A DNA stretch of 64,000 nt, taken from positions 14,482,150 to 14,546,149 of the forward strand of contig NC_087168.1 of NCBI RefSeq assembly GCF_035594125.1. The letters are read 5' to 3'. Origin of the DNA: Scylla paramamosain. Taxonomy: Eukaryota > Arthropoda > Malacostraca > Decapoda > Portunidae. The position numbers and the translations under genes are program-made. Numbering within the stretch: position 1 is the stretch's first letter; the number at the start of each line of letters is the position of its first letter. Positions 1 through 14,164 of the stretch are shown here, piece by piece. The notes under the pieces are model-generated. The model was not told the DNA's origin and ran no database searches. It saw only the letters and a list, made by a program, of their open reading frames with translations.

Positions 1-50
<50 letters not shown>
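1..50. repeat. (TC)n microsatellite cut by window edge
   Basis: Uninterrupted TC dinucleotides run from the first base to about position 49, so the array continues outside the window. Confidence 0.95.
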
Positions 51-3000
51 GCTATGGAAGTATGCTACGGTGAATCTACATTATTATCTATATATTTTCG
101 TTATCTTGTGTTATTTTGTCATTAGCTTCAACTTGTTTTCTGAGTTATGATTTGTTTTTTCTTCTACGTCGTGTGTTTTTGGTTTTAGTTAATTCGGTTT
201 AATTCGGTTTTATGATCCAGTTTTTCTTTTTTTTTTCTTTCTGTGCTTCTATGTCAACTGATTTTCTGTGTTGTTTTCTTCCTCTGGTTGTTATATCTAA
301 GCATCAGCTATTTTCGTTTCATTCTCATCTTTTTTTTATTTTTTTTTATTTCTATATTTCTGCATTGCCTAATTTTCTGTGTTATCTCATTTTTTTCTCT
401 TTGTCTGTTATATTTAAACATCAAGTAATTTTGCTTCATCAGGGGATTTTCACTTCTACATTTTAATAGTAAGGTTTGGTTTCTCCCGAGGCAATAAATG
501 TATGGAATGGGAGTTTACTTCGAAGGATTACTTTTTCTTCGCTAAGGATTACATTTTTCCCCGTTCAATTCCTTTCTTTCGCAATAAATGTATAGGGGAC
601 GCAGCGGAGCGGGAAGGAGTACAGCATACGAGAGGAAGTGGCAGAGTAGGGTTCACCTCTGTCTCTGCACACCGCAGGACAGAGACCGCCCACCGGGAGA
701 CATGCACGGCTTACACTGAGCTCCCTATCCTCAAACGTTCCGGCGCTCTATCTCTACTTCTTCAACAGGCTGTAGTAGTGCGTGTTATTGGGATCTCCAG
801 GAGTGCTTGTAAGATGCTAGCGGTAGTCTAACATGGGTTCTGCATTATAAATAGGTCAATATTCATGAAACATCCGAATACTTCTCTATGTGGTCTTTGA
901 AAATAACCATGAGAGAGTAAACCATTTAAGAATTATTGCCGCACGTGCTAGACGGTCTATTACGTGCTTGAGATGCGTTAAAATACACTTTGTTGTGAAA
1001 TTCTATATATACGGACAATAAGTAACTATTCGTGATGATAGCTAAATACAGAAAGTCTTTGAAAATTTGGAACGTACAATACAAAACAAATCAGTCCGAA
1101 CTTTTCTCTCTGATAACTCATGGGTACGTGTACAGAGAACGCTGGTTTTCTCGGGCCAGCAACCAGTGCCGACCGGCGCCGACCCACGCCAAGAATTATG
1201 CCTTTTAAGCAGGTGAAAAGCGCGCACAGAAGCTAAATGGAGCGTGTCGGTGCGGACAGCCTGCTTCCACCAGCTTCCTCCGGACCATTCTTGCCTATTC
1301 AACTCAAAGTGAGCTGGCAAATTACGATATACAAATAAAACAGCTACGGAGTCCCTCCCGCGTCCTTTGTCATCACATACCAGGCTAGTCAGCCAGCCTG
1401 GGTCATCATTTAGTTGGCGCCAGTTGCTCGTGCGAGAAAACCAGTGTTTTCTGTGCACACAGAACTTGCCTTCTGAGAAAAGTGATGGTTGTACGTGGAA
1501 GAATAAGAATGTTAGAAGAAGAAGAAGAAGAAGAAAGAGAAAGAAGAAAGAAAAGATGAAAAGAAGAAAAAATGAAAAAAAAAAAGAAAAAACTTATTAC
1601 CTATAAATCAGTTATTTCAATACGAACAATAAAAAAATTGTTCATGATTTACAAGTTGAATTAATCTTTTAAAGACAAACTTTATATCAGATTATCAAGT
1701 AAACCTTTTCCCTTCCACTCACAAACTACAACGAACAATTACCACCTCTAGTTTCACAGTAAGTACCACAGTTTCCCACCCAAGGTTCTTCAGGGAATGG
1801 ATTGTTTACGTGGCCCTTTAAACCATCTTCCCTTTAACTATTCCTTCAGGAGATTTCTTCGTCCTTTCCTTCAAGCTTTATTGCATCTCACTGCGGCCTT
1901 GTGTCGGGAGAAAGGAGGTCTCAGGGTACGCAGTTTATACAAACAATCAACAAGAATATCAAATGTGGAGGTCATAGGAATGCGAAGAAGTTTAAGGATA
2001 AGTGGAAAAAACTGCATTAAATAAGGTACGAGAGACAATAAGCGAAAGAATAACACAAGACTGGGAATCTTTACAAGAATCTACAAAAAAAGAGGAAGGT
2101 AGAAAGTAATAGATACTGTAATTTCTAGCCAGTACAGTGTTTGAAGGTGACTGTAGAACAAGGAAAGATGTCTCAAAATGATTACTAATTAAGGAAAGAC
2201 GTGTCAAAAAAGCACTGAAAGGGTTAAGCTGAGAAGAATAATTAAATACACAAATAAACACATAAATAAATAAATCCTTAGATAGTAAAGGAAATTCCAT
2301 TCAGTCACATATAAACTTGGAATCCACGCTCATGCATTTTATTACACGACGCGCGGTGTAAAGGTATAAATATAATATTGAAGTGTGTTGGTAACGGTTC
2401 TTCCTCGAAACAACAATAACAACTGCACGAAAAGTGTGTAAAGGAGTATAAATATAAATAAATGTGTTGACAAATAGATGGATAAATAAATAGATAGATA
2501 GACACAGAAAATACACTGATATATGAACAGATAGACTGGTAGATGAACAGGCAAACAGATAGACATATGGGTATTATAAAGCTTCATAAGGAAATTAATA
2601 AAGAAACAGAAAACCAAGTGAATAAATGAGTATTCAAATAAACAGATAGGTAAACAAACAAGTCAACACATTAATAAACAAACAAGAAAGAACACAACTA
2701 ACATCCTTCCCAAACAAAACACTCAACATTCGCGCAGCAACACTTCCTTTCCTCGCTCCCACTATTTCCTCTCCTGTTTCTTCCTCCTCCTCCTCCTCCT
2801 CACCCTCCCTCCCTCCCTCCCCTCGACCCACACAGTGACGCAACACCTTAGCAAAGACGATGACGACCACAACAACGATGACAAGACGACGCAACGCAGC
2901 CGCCCATTCCCTTCTTCCCTTCACCTTTTTCTTTGCCTTAGGATAAGTTTGCATTCACCTTTACTGTTGCGCTCCTCCTCCTCCTCCTCCTCCTCCTCCT

Positions 3001-3720
3001 CACAAACTCACAAGGCGGATCTACGAAGCGTGGGTGAGAAGGAGCGGCAAGAAGTGGGAGGGAAGAGAGGGAGAGAGGGGGAAGGAGGGAGAATGGACGA
3101 GTGAGGGTGTTGGGTGTGACAGTGATATTCATGTTTTCTCTTTATGTTCAAGGGAGAAATGTGTAACTATGGAAAATCTAAAGAAGTGAAAGGAAGAGTA
3201 GATGAAAAGTGTTTGAAAGGTTGGGAGAGAATAGGGAAGAGTGAAAGGAAGGAAATAGAAAATTGCTAGCTGGCTTAAAAAGAACAAAGAAAAGTGAAAA
3301 TGAAAAGAACCGACAGAAAAGAGTTTGAAGGAGAACGAAAGGGAAGAAATAAACAATTGCTGGCTGGGTTAAGAGGAAAAAAAAGAGGAAAAGGAAGAAC
3401 ATTTGGAATCACTCAGTAGTTTTAAAGAAAAGAGGAAAAAATAAAGAAAAAATACAAGTAAGGCTGAACTTAAAAAAAATAAATAAAACAAAGAAAGCAA
3501 ACTCGCAGGTATAAAAAAAGGAAAAAAAAATAAAGGAAGAAACCAAATCCGCCAGGAAAAAAATAAAGTAATAAAACAATTTCAAAGTAAAAAAATAGAA
3601 TAAAGAAAAGAAAAATTATAAAGGAAGAAAATATATAAGCGTCGGATGAAGAAACAAAACCGAAGGTAAAATAAATAATGAAAGGAAGGAAATGGGAAAT
3701 CACTCAGTGCGTTACTGGAG
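51..3720. other. Gene-free AT-rich and low-complexity stretch
   Basis: No exon-like reading frame with splice sites was found. It holds T-rich DNA (200-460), a moderately GC-rich unique patch (590-800), purine-rich DNA (1515-1600), degenerate GATA/GACA tetranucleotides (2440-2680), TCC triplet arrays (about 2787-2820 and 2971-3001) and A/G-rich DNA (3130-3700). Within the last, about 3255-3310 and 3340-3405 are an imperfect direct repeat sharing an AATTGCT(A/G)GCTGG core. Reading frames here are short or homopolymeric. Confidence 0.6.
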
Positions 3721-3917
3721 GAGGAGGAGGGAAGTAAGTGATGGGGGAGGGTTTGAGGTGGATTTGGGGTTTGGTTTGGGTGGGGGGAGGATGTTGTGGC
3801 AATGCAGGGTCATTGCATGAATATTTCAGGAGTAGAAAGGTTTGGTTTGCATCGTATGAGGTGGTGTTGCGAAACCTGGTGGTGTATTGGTGGTTTTGTT
3901 TTTGTTACTGATGTTGT

Positions 3918-4258
<341 letters not shown>

Positions 4259-4336
4259 AACAGATAATAGAATAATTATAATAAATGATTGCTTAGTGTG
4301 TTGAAACCGAAATTATATTATATTGTGCAAATTTTT

Positions 4337-4397
4337 AATAGGTAAGGTTAGATTAGGTTAGGCTAGTTTAGGTTAGGTTATATTAGTTTAGGTTAGA
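4337..4397 (+). repeat. Degenerate TTAGG-type telomere-like repeat (G strand)
   Basis: About 60 bp of degenerate AGGTT/TTAGG units, for example AGGTTAGATTAGGTTAGG. TTAGG is the ancestral arthropod telomere repeat (established). Here it is interstitial and decayed. Confidence 0.6.
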
Positions 4398-5125
4398 CTT
4401 AAAAGAAACCTGCCACTAAACACTAATAATACCTGACTAGTTCTTCCATTATCAAACCAATAGCAAACATTAATTAATGAACGACTGGAGGCGACACGAA
4501 TGAATAATTATCGGTAAACACACACACACAATCATTCACACTTAAAAGAAATAAAATAAATAATAATGATAAAATAAAATAAAATAAAATCAACTCCACA
4601 CACACACACTTACACACACCACGCCCTCAACACACACACACAAAACAAGAGTGAAAGGCAGGGGACAGCAGTGCAATATCCCCGGAGGCCGAATATTACA
4701 CGGTTTTCCTCACCTCGACTCTTTGATTGCAGTGACCGGCGACGCAGGAGGAGGAGGAGCAGGAGGAGGAGGAGGAGGAGAGAGGGAAGGAAGGGAGAGT
4801 GAAGGGGAGAGGAAAGAAAGAAATGTGGCAAGGAGATAGAGAAGGGAAGGGAAGGGAAGGGAAGGGAAGGGAGAAGGAGAGAGGGAGAGTCGGTGAGTGT
4901 GCAGTGCTCTCTCACATACCAGTCTCCCTGTCTCTCACCCTTTTGACCCCTACCAGCTTGCCTCCCTCCATCCTGTTCCCTCCCTCCCTCCTTCCCTCAT
5001 CCTTTCCTCCATCAGTCCCTCTACCACTCTCCCTTTCTTCCAGCCTCACTCAATCTGATGCCCCACGTTCACCATCTCCTGCCCTTTACTAAACTCTTCA
5101 ACCCTTCACCCTCCCGTGCCCAGTG

Positions 5126-5535
5126 ACTATTAACTTAACCTAACCTCACTTCTCTTCGCCTATCTTGAGCTAACCTAACCTACCTTAACCTGTCTTATCA
5201 TAAGCTAACTTTACCTAATCTAATTTAACCATACCTAACCTTATCTAACTAATCTAACCTCTCCTCAGCTCGTCTAAAGTAACCTGACCTAACTTAACTA
5301 CACCTATCATAATCTAATCTTATCTAACTAGTCTAACTCAGCTAACGTACCCTAACCTCACCTCACCTAATTTAACCTAGCTTAACTTATCGTAATCCAA
5401 CTTAGTACAACCTAACCTAACAAACGGACGTAACCTAACTTAAGCTATCGGAATGTAATCTAACTTAACCCAATGTAACCTAACCTAATTCAATCCAACC
5501 TAACTTGATCTAACCTAACCTAGTCTACCGTAACT
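5126..5535 (-). repeat. Degenerate CCTAA-type telomere-like repeat block
   Basis: About 400 bp dominated by CCTAA/ACCTA pentamers with many substitutions (TAACCTAACCTCACTT, CTAACCTAACCTACC). It is in the opposite orientation to the short G-strand block at 4337-4397. It reads as an interstitial telomeric sequence or a pentanucleotide satellite derived from one. Confidence 0.65.
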
Positions 5536-5579
5536 CACACACCACCTGTCCTCTCACCGCGCTTCCACTAAGCACTCGG

Positions 5580-5872
5580 CGCATTACACATTCCCACGCC
5601 GGCAAACATTAACACCCTTATAAGGAACAGCTGAAGATAACACCTTTCTCTTCTACTGCAGCTAGTTTTTCCCTGTATTCTGTTACGGTAGTGGAGTTTA
5701 GGACCGAAAACGACTATTGCTGCTTAATATCCCCACACGCATCACACATTCCACACACACACAAGCATTTACATCCTTATAAGCAATAGTCACAGTTAAT
5801 ATTTTTCACTTCTGCTGTAGTTAGTTCTTTTCTGTATACAGTTATGGTAGTAGAGTTTAGAACCAAAGGACT
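5580..5872. repeat. Imperfect tandem duplication, about 160-bp period
   Basis: The segment about 5580-5713 is repeated at about 5738-5872. Both copies contain CACATTCC, then CCTTATAAG, then a CTTCT(A/G)CTG(C/T)AG core, then GTAGTGGAGTTTAG or GTAGTAGAGTTTAG. Copies are roughly 75-80% identical by eye. Confidence 0.6.
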
Positions 5873-5879
5873 TTTTTTT

Positions 5880-6190
5880 TCTTTAATAGCTGTAAAAAGC
5901 CGTCAGGTCTGCACATGGCAGCTCCTGTATAAAATAAACCTATTTCCACCTATCATCCCTATCCATAAATCTGTCTAATCTTCTTTTAAAGCTCCCTAAT
6001 GGCTCAACACTAACAACTTGATTACCGAGTCCACTCCATTCACCTTCCACGCTATTTGAGGATCAATCCCTTTCTGTTTTACATCTAACTTTATCAAGCT
6101 TGAACCAGTTATTTTTTATCCTGTTCTGACCACTGACCCAGAGAATTTAGCTTATGTCAGCCTTGAATGCATCTCACGTAATTGGATCTA
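5880..6190 (-). mobile_element. 3' end of a non-LTR retrotransposon (CR1-like), degraded
   Basis: Read on the minus strand, one broken frame gives FKRRLDRFMDRDDRW and, past a stop, QELPCADLTAFYS. An SVEPLGSFKRRLDRF pattern preceded by E-W-S and L-G-N-Q-V-V is typical of the extreme C-terminus of CR1-like LINE reverse-transcriptase polyproteins (W-N-x-L-P...V-V...S-F-K-x-x-L-D). In-frame stops show decay. The same signature recurs at 8.7-9.2 and 16.9-17.4 kb, so this is a dispersed family. Family assignment is from motif recognition only. Confidence 0.55.
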
Positions 6191-7650
6191 CAGATGACAA
6201 AAAAGGTATAAATTTATTTCTCAGCTATTTCTGAGGTGCAGGCAAAGTCATCTCCTTGAGTTTTCAGTATAGACTTTCCACGCTGAGGGAAAGAGACAAA
6301 ATTATGAGGGAGTTTTGTGGTTTCCTCGTGGCATACTTTTGCTGTGCCTGAGTGAGTGGCAGCAGCCGTGTAGTTTTTACCCATTTTTCGTGTTGCAAGA
6401 GTGGTGACATACACATACGATTTTTCCCCTTTCAATTTATATTTTCTTGGTGGCATTTCTTATTTTTTACACTTATTTTTCTTACCTTCTCAGTTGTCTT
6501 TCTCTTATTGTATTCTTGAGCATGCTTTTTCCTTTAAGGTTTTCTTCGTGACATTTCGTACGTTATTTTGCTTTTTTATTACTGCTTGATCTGTCTTGCT
6601 CTTTCTCTTGTTAGTCTTGGACAGATTTTTGTTTTTTTTTTCCTCGTGGTATTTCTTACTTTTTCCCATTGTCTTTCTCTTGTATATCACCAAGTGAATG
6701 AATGATAACAGTTGTACGCACTGTCGGATTTTTTCGCTTCTTTTTTTTCATTACTTTAAATTTTATTTAGTATTTCTACGTATTTCTTGTGCACTCACAA
6801 AGGAACACGAAGGAAGAGGAGAGAATCAAGATGTGTTGACCCTCGAAACAAATAGTAACAGTATCTACGTAGTATTCATTTGTAAGAACATTGTGGCTAA
6901 CGTAAGGTAATGATAATAAACTATTGTTGAAAAAAAAAAAAATCGAAAACCCCAGTAACAGATTCTCATGTGTATTCTTACTGATGAAACAAACTTTGTT
7001 AAACTATTACTGGAATCACATAAATATCCTTGAAAGTTCCAATAACCACCAAGAACAGGGAGGCCTTTTGGCTCTGCTCTTTAGGAACTTACGTCTTCAG
7101 TGGGCCTTTTTCCTTCAGCCTTTTAGTAGCCCTTGGCCAAAACTCTTATATAAAAATAGATAAATAAATAAATAAATAAATAAATAAATATATGAATAAA
7201 TATTCTTGCAGCTTCCTTTACTTTATGTTCTAAAGTCTAAACCATGTTAGTTCTGCTATGACCCCGCGCCTGGGAAGGACAGACGGCCCCCGGAGTGAAG
7301 CTTATGAGTCCACTTTCACTTTCAAAGGTCGGGAAGCTTAGCCTATTACCTGCAGCACTTTCACTGAGATGGTCTGCTATTACGGCCCTGCCTCAGAGGA
7401 CGTGTAGGGTCTGGTTGAAATGTGAAATGAAGTCACGAAGTACAAAACTGTTACAAAAGGGAAAGAAAAAAATAACCTATAAATTCCTTCGCGTTTTTCA
7501 TTTTTTTTTTTCTTTTCGTTACTCTTTCTTTTAGTTGTTTGTTATTGCCTTCCTTTTAAAATGTTCTGTTTATTACTGTTGATTATTTAAGTAAATGAGT
7601 GGCATTAGTGTAAAGGTAATATGTGTCTTTCTTAAGTTTAAGTATTCGTG
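6191..7650. other. No gene seen; AT-rich, possible TE tail
   Basis: Lysine-rich minus-strand frames (6214-6456, 6505-6693) arise from T-rich DNA and resemble no family I know. A stretch at about 7060-7160 (GGCCTTTT, then CCCTTGGCC, then a TAAA array) resembles the 3' tails of decapod LINE-like repeats. A TTTC-rich patch lies at 7500-7530. Confidence 0.45.
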
Positions 7651-7677
7651 AAACTGTTATGTACAATCGTATCTACT

Positions 7678-7748
7678 TCTACTATTACTATTACTACTAC
7701 TACTGTTACTACTACTACTACTACTAGTACTACTACTACTATTACTGT

Positions 7749-7789
<41 letters not shown>

Positions 7790-7847
7790 TTACTGTTACT
7801 ACTACTACTACTACTACTGCTAATTATTATTATGAAAAAACACTGCA

Positions 7848-7938
<91 letters not shown>

Positions 7939-8025
7939 AGGTATGACGCGCATGACTGGCCTGGCTCAGTATGAATGAGACATGTTTTATCTGGCGTTTG
8001 TGCCTCGTCCCGTGTGGCGGTCACG

Positions 8026-8107
<82 letters not shown>

Positions 8108-8170
8108 ATTGCAGACTGATTTTGTATGTTTTCGAGTAGTAGTAGTAGTAGTAGCAGTAGTAGTAGTAGC

Positions 8171-8201
<31 letters not shown>

Positions 8202-8227
8202 TAGTGGCAGTAGTAGTGGCAGTAGTG

Positions 8228-8288
<61 letters not shown>

Positions 8289-8338
8289 GAGGAGGAGGAG
8301 GAGGAGGAGGAGGAGGAGGAGGAGGAGGAGGAGGAGGA
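7678..8338. repeat. Mirror-ordered compound microsatellite (ACT)n-(TC)n ... (AG)n-(AGT)n-(AGG)n
   Basis: 7678-7828 is mainly ACT triplets, 7851-7935 is pure TC and 7936-8026 is a unique spacer. 8027-8106 is AG and 8135-8289 is AGT with AGC/GGC interruptions. 8287-8338 is AGG. The right half is, in order and sequence type, the reverse complement of the left half, so the locus is one large imperfect inverted repeat. Confidence 0.9.
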
Positions 8339-8739
8339 AAGGTAGCTGAAACAATGATAACAGGAAAAGATGACAGGAAAAACACAAACGCACTATTCAT
8401 ATTTATCAACTGAAACGAAAATCATGAAAAAAGTGAATCTTCATAAAAATGTACAAAGAAACTAAACGCGAGACTCCAAATACTAATAACGACGACAACA
8501 AACAAGTCACCTAACTGCACACGACAATTGACAGCGCAGTAATAACAACAATGACAATCAAAATCAGCACTGTACTTACCTAGGCAGGCTACATTGTTAG
8601 GTCGTCAGTAGCGCAAGACCAGCTGCATCTGTCGTACGTCTGACCTCAAAGGCTCGTCAGAATGCGCAGCGCCAGGAACAGTACGTCAACACCAGGCCTG
8701 TGAATATCAAACAGGTGGTCAGAACAAACATCTGCAGCG

Positions 8740-9235
8740 TACAAACTGATACTCATGGTTAAAGTTTTGTGTTTCTTATTATATAGATAGTAGATGACTG
8801 GAACACACTCAGTAATCAGGTTGCTAGTGCAGAGTCAGTAGGGAATAACAAACAGGTGGTTGGAACAGTCACATGCTGCCTACAAATTCATCTTCATGGT
8901 TAGTTAGATGTGTTGCTTATAATAAATAGTACGATAATTATGCCATCCCACAGTGGTAGATGACTGGAAGAAACTTAGTCGATGGGGAATACAGAACGAG
9001 TGGTTAGAACAATCACCTGCTGCTTGTTACTTATTAAACAGATAATGCCATATATCTTCCTAAGTGGCAGAGAATTGGCTGATCAGGTTGTCAATGCATT
9101 CAGTAGGAAGTTTTAACAGAATCAGATTTATGGATAGGAATGAGAGTGGATTATACAGAAAATGCCATGTATCTTCCACAGTGAACCGATATAGACTCGC
9201 TAATCACGTTAATAATATATGGGCATGTGTAGGAA
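8740..9235 (+). mobile_element. Fragmented LINE 3'-end remnants in tandem
   Basis: Three successive pieces each start near GTAGATGACTGGA or a variant, translatable as D-D-W with following L-S-x-Q-V. The last piece (9064-9180) reads GSFNRIRFMDRNESGLYRK, equivalent to the SFKRRLDRFMDRDDRW signature at 5.9-6.2 kb. Frames are broken between pieces. Likely truncated CR1-like retrotransposon ends that have been tandemly duplicated. Confidence 0.45.
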
Positions 9236-9359
9236 AGATACGATTGTTATATTATAATTACTGGCTTCCTGCAGACTATTTTATTTATTTATTTATTTAT
9301 TTATTTTATTTATTTGTTTTATTCCTATGCTATGATGAGGATTACAGATCAAGTTTTGG

Positions 9360-9960
9360 TGACGCTGATGATGATGATGATGATGATGATGATGTGTACG
9401 TGGTAATAATTGAATTTCCATGGAATTGACTGGTTTATTGATGGTGACATAATGGTGGTGATAAATGAGAGATTTTTGGTGAGGGTGGTGATAATGCGTG
9501 GGATTATGATGAATGGCGTGATGAGTGAATTGAATTGGAACAGATTACTTTGTCGTTGCGTTGATATAACAAAGGAGGGATAAGGTAATAATGCTTTAAC
9601 CCTTTTAGTATTTCATATGACTCTGCATTACGACAATAAGTACTGAAAACGTGTTAATTTCTATGTTACTTCTTCTTTTATTCTCTTCCTTCCTTCCTTC
9701 CTTTCTTTCATTCCTTTACTTCACCTACCACGGTTATATAAGCATTCATTCACCTCTACTTACACTCCTCCCTTCACTCAACCACTCCCAATCTTACTCA
9801 CTCGTTCATTCACTTCTTTACTTCTCCTCCCTCCACTCAGCCACTCCCAATCTTACTCACTCACTCACTCCTTACCTAACACTTCCTTCACTCACCGACA
9901 TCCAAACTCTCACATTCATTTATTCACCGATTCCCTCCTTCGCTTCCTCGATCTTAAGTT
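9360..9960. other. No gene; GATGAT array and C/T-rich duplication
   Basis: 9365-9396 is a GAT triplet array. 9660-9960 is pyrimidine-rich. An ACTCCCAATCTTACTCAC block occurs twice (about 9782 and 9843) as part of a roughly 60-bp direct duplication. Confidence 0.55.
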
Positions 9961-10035
9961 GAAAATAAAGCGGGAAAAGAAAGTATAAGATAAGCAGTGA
10001 TGAAAAATTTTGACGTTGAATAGTTATGAGAGGAA

Positions 10036-10041
10036 GTGACT

Positions 10042-10077
<36 letters not shown>

Positions 10078-10660
10078 ATAGCTGTGGTGGTGGTGGTTAT
10101 TTCTGCTGCTGATGGTGTTATCCTTAAAACATCTCCAGTATTGTTTTTTTTTTCTTGTTTTCCTCTCCTCCTCCTCCTCCGACCACTACCACCATTACCA
10201 CCACCCCTCCTCCTCCTCCTCCTCCTCCTCCTCCTCTTCCTTCGTTGTTATCGCCGTGGTTGCTTTGATGTGTCGGGTCATTTTTTATTGCTATTACATT
10301 GTTTTGTGTTGGTGGTGACGGTGGGGAGGGGTGGTGGGAGTTAAATATATAGCCGTGCAGAAGTGGTGGTGGTGGTGGTGGTGTGGTTTGTCGTCGTTGT
10401 TTTGTTGGTTACATTGTTGTTGTTATGGTGTTTGCTGTGTTGCTGTTGTTTTTGTTGTAGGTAGTGGTGGTAGTGGTGGTTGTTGTTGTTGGTGGTGGTG
10501 GTGATGTAGAAGAAAACAAGGAAAAAAGAACAAGAACAAGAAAAACAGGAGAAAAAGAAGAACAAGCAGAAAAACAAAAGAGAAGAACAAAAGAGAAGAA
10601 GAAGAAGAAGAAGAAGAAGAAGAAGGAGTGACAGTTTCTCAATAAGGGGCGTGATTACCA
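10036..10660. repeat. Cluster of GTT, CTC, GTG and AAG triplet arrays
   Basis: Successive short arrays: (GTT)n at about 10041-10076, (CTC)n at 10163-10240, (GTG)n at 10362-10385, degenerate GTT/GGT at 10390-10500 and (AAG)n at 10575-10627. Long translated frames are homopolymeric by-products. Confidence 0.85.
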
Positions 10661-10739
10661 ACTTTCACAGCTCAGCGCCTACAGCGATAGACCTTGCCCG
10701 GGGCTCAGCATGGCCTGGGAGCGTTAGTGCCGAGAACCG

Positions 10740-11189
10740 CAGGGCTGCTGAAGAAGGGCAGGCGGAGGGGAGAGGAAGAGGGTAGAGTGGGGGAGGGAAT
10801 GAAAGGGAAGCGTCGAGGGAGGGAGTGAGGGAGGGAATGACAGTGAAATAGAGTTGGGATGGAGGGATGGAAGGAGGGAGAGAAAGGGAAGATGGGGGGG
10901 GGATGGGCGGATGGAAGGAAAGGGAGGGATTGACGGAGGGAGGAAAGAAGGGAATCATAGCGAAACAGAGTTGGAAGGGAGGGATGGGAGGGAAGGGAGC
11001 TGGAGAGAAAAAAGAAGAGCGAGAAGGGAGAAGTCGAAGGGAAAGAAAGAGGCGATGAGGTACAGTGACTGAAGGAATGGGAGGGAGAGAGAGGAACTAA
11101 TAGAGGAATAAATGAAAGGACAGGAAGAGAGAAAGGAAAGAAAGGAAAGGGGAAAAAAAGATAAAGAAGAAAGTCTAAGAGGAACAAAA

Positions 11190-11265
<76 letters not shown>

Positions 11266-11580
11266 CTGGGAGGATACTGTAAGATGCGTGGGAGGAAAGG
11301 AATAATGGAAAGGAAGTGTGGGTGTGGTCGGGAGGAAGGGGAAAGATGGACAGAAGGACGTAGAGAAGAGAAGACGAGGGAGGAGGCAAGAGGAGGGATA
11401 CCGGAGTAAGTGAAGGTGGAAGAGAAAATAAGGGAGGGAGGGAAAGAAAATGACTGGTGACGAAGGGGAGATGTGACAGTGAGAGAAGGAAAGAAGATGG
11501 GATAGGAAGAGGAGAGATGATGAGGGAGAGAATGGAAAAGAAAAAGATGAGGGAATGACGCCATCTCCGCGTGACACTTT
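10740..11580. repeat. Strand-asymmetric purine tract with internal (AG)n
   Basis: About 840 bp almost entirely A and G on the plus strand (GGGAGGGA, GAAGGGAA), with pure AG at about 11190-11260. GGAGGGATGG-like words recur, pointing to expansion of a short GA-rich unit. The 290-residue minus-strand frame across it is Ser/Leu/Pro-only and not credible as a protein. Confidence 0.85.
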
Positions 11581-11607
11581 GGACGAGAATCACGTACACA
11601 TGCGTAA

Positions 11608-11611
<4 letters not shown>

Positions 11612-11652
<41 letters not shown>
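11612..11652. repeat. (GT)n microsatellite
   Basis: About 20 GT units. Confidence 0.95.
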
Positions 11653-11653
<1 letters not shown>

Positions 11654-11891
11654 TGACTTTCTCATGTAGTCAAGTATGACTAATTGGAAAAATTCGATAT
11701 AGAGCAACTAAATCTAATGTTGTTACCACCTTCACTACTACCACTACCGTCACTACCACCACAATCACCACCATGGACAGAAGACAAATGTACTCCGAGT
11801 CAGTGAAATGCAGAATTATTGAATGGTTCCTAAGAAGAGCACATGAATAGCAAGCACTGCAAAATCAATAACATGATTTACGCAATAATAC

Positions 11892-13084
<1,193 letters not shown>

Positions 13085-13145
<61 letters not shown>

Positions 13146-13312
13146 TCAGTGTTCCGCAAGATTTGGGATGAAAAAAAAAAAAAAAAACAGCCAGTTAGAG
13201 TGACCGTTCCCAGACTCCCAGACACGTCACGCTGACAAACCAACTTTCCAATCCATCAACAAAAATATCGGTTTCCATCACACTCCAGAGAGAGAGAGAG
13301 AGAGAGAGAGAA
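13085..13312. repeat. Two (AG)n microsatellites
   Basis: Pure AG at about 13085-13141 and again at 13288-13311. Confidence 0.95.
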
Positions 13313-13485
13313 GTGCGTATGAAACTGTCTATTATTAACTAACACGCGCCTCATTGTTTTGAATCCCGCTCCGAGCAGAGGGAGAAGCAAGTCACGTGTG
13401 CATGAAGTTGTGTATCACTGACTAACTAACACACTTGCTTGTTGGTTTCGTTGTTTCGAGCCCTCGTTCCGAATGGTGTCTAAAA
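13313..13485. repeat. Imperfect tandem duplication, about 85-bp period
   Basis: ATGAAACTGTCTATTATTAA...TTGTTTTGAATCCCGCTCCGA is followed by ATGAAGTTGTGTATCACTGA...TTGTTTCGAGCCCTCGTTCCGA. Both halves lie beside the AG array. Confidence 0.5.
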
Positions 13486-13927
13486 AATATATATCACTCG
13501 TTAAACACAGAAATAAGAAAGAAAAAAAAACATAGATTAAAAAAAAACGTCATACACAGAAGAAAAGTAAAGGAAATAATACATGCACGAAAAAGATGAA
13601 AGAATAAGAAAAAAATCAGTAAAATAAGGTGAAATAAATCTGAAGTGTGTTTGATGTTCGTAGGTTCTTTCTTTTTCTATTATTTTCTTTGTTTCTTGCT
13701 TTCCTTTTCCTTAGTTTTCCTTATTTCCTTTTAGCGTGTATTAACTTAACCCGATGAATAGCTTAAGTAATCAGATGCTCATAATTATGTAGTGGACTGT
13801 ACTAAACAACAGATAAAATGAATAACAAAATATAATCTGAAAATTCTTCTTAGGAAAGCATCAAAGTAAAAGAATAAAGAAAGAAAAAGAGAGAAAGAAT
13901 GACATGACAATAGAAGATGAACAAATG

Positions 13928-13930
<3 letters not shown>

Positions 13931-13984
<54 letters not shown>
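13931..13984. repeat. (TC)n microsatellite
   Basis: About 27 TC units. Confidence 0.95.
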
Positions 13985-13987
<3 letters not shown>

Positions 13988-14164
13988 CCAGCCACTCCCA
14001 CACTTAGAAGGTCGGGCGGAGTAAACGTGAGGGTGTGTGGTTAATGTTATAACAGAGATGAATGGGGGACACGCTTGGCTGGTCTCGCATTAGGAGGCTG
14101 GACACAATAGCTAAGAAAACAGGGTAGCATGTCCCGTAACTCTGATTGTTCCCCCCACCCACAG

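Noticed and set aside
6214..6693. Lysine-rich minus-strand ORFs (80 and 62 codons)
   Set aside because: They derive from T-rich DNA with internally repeated words, with no motif, splice or codon-bias support.
10705..11577. 290-codon minus-strand Ser/Leu/Pro protein
   Set aside because: It is the translation of a purine-only tract with an internal AG array.
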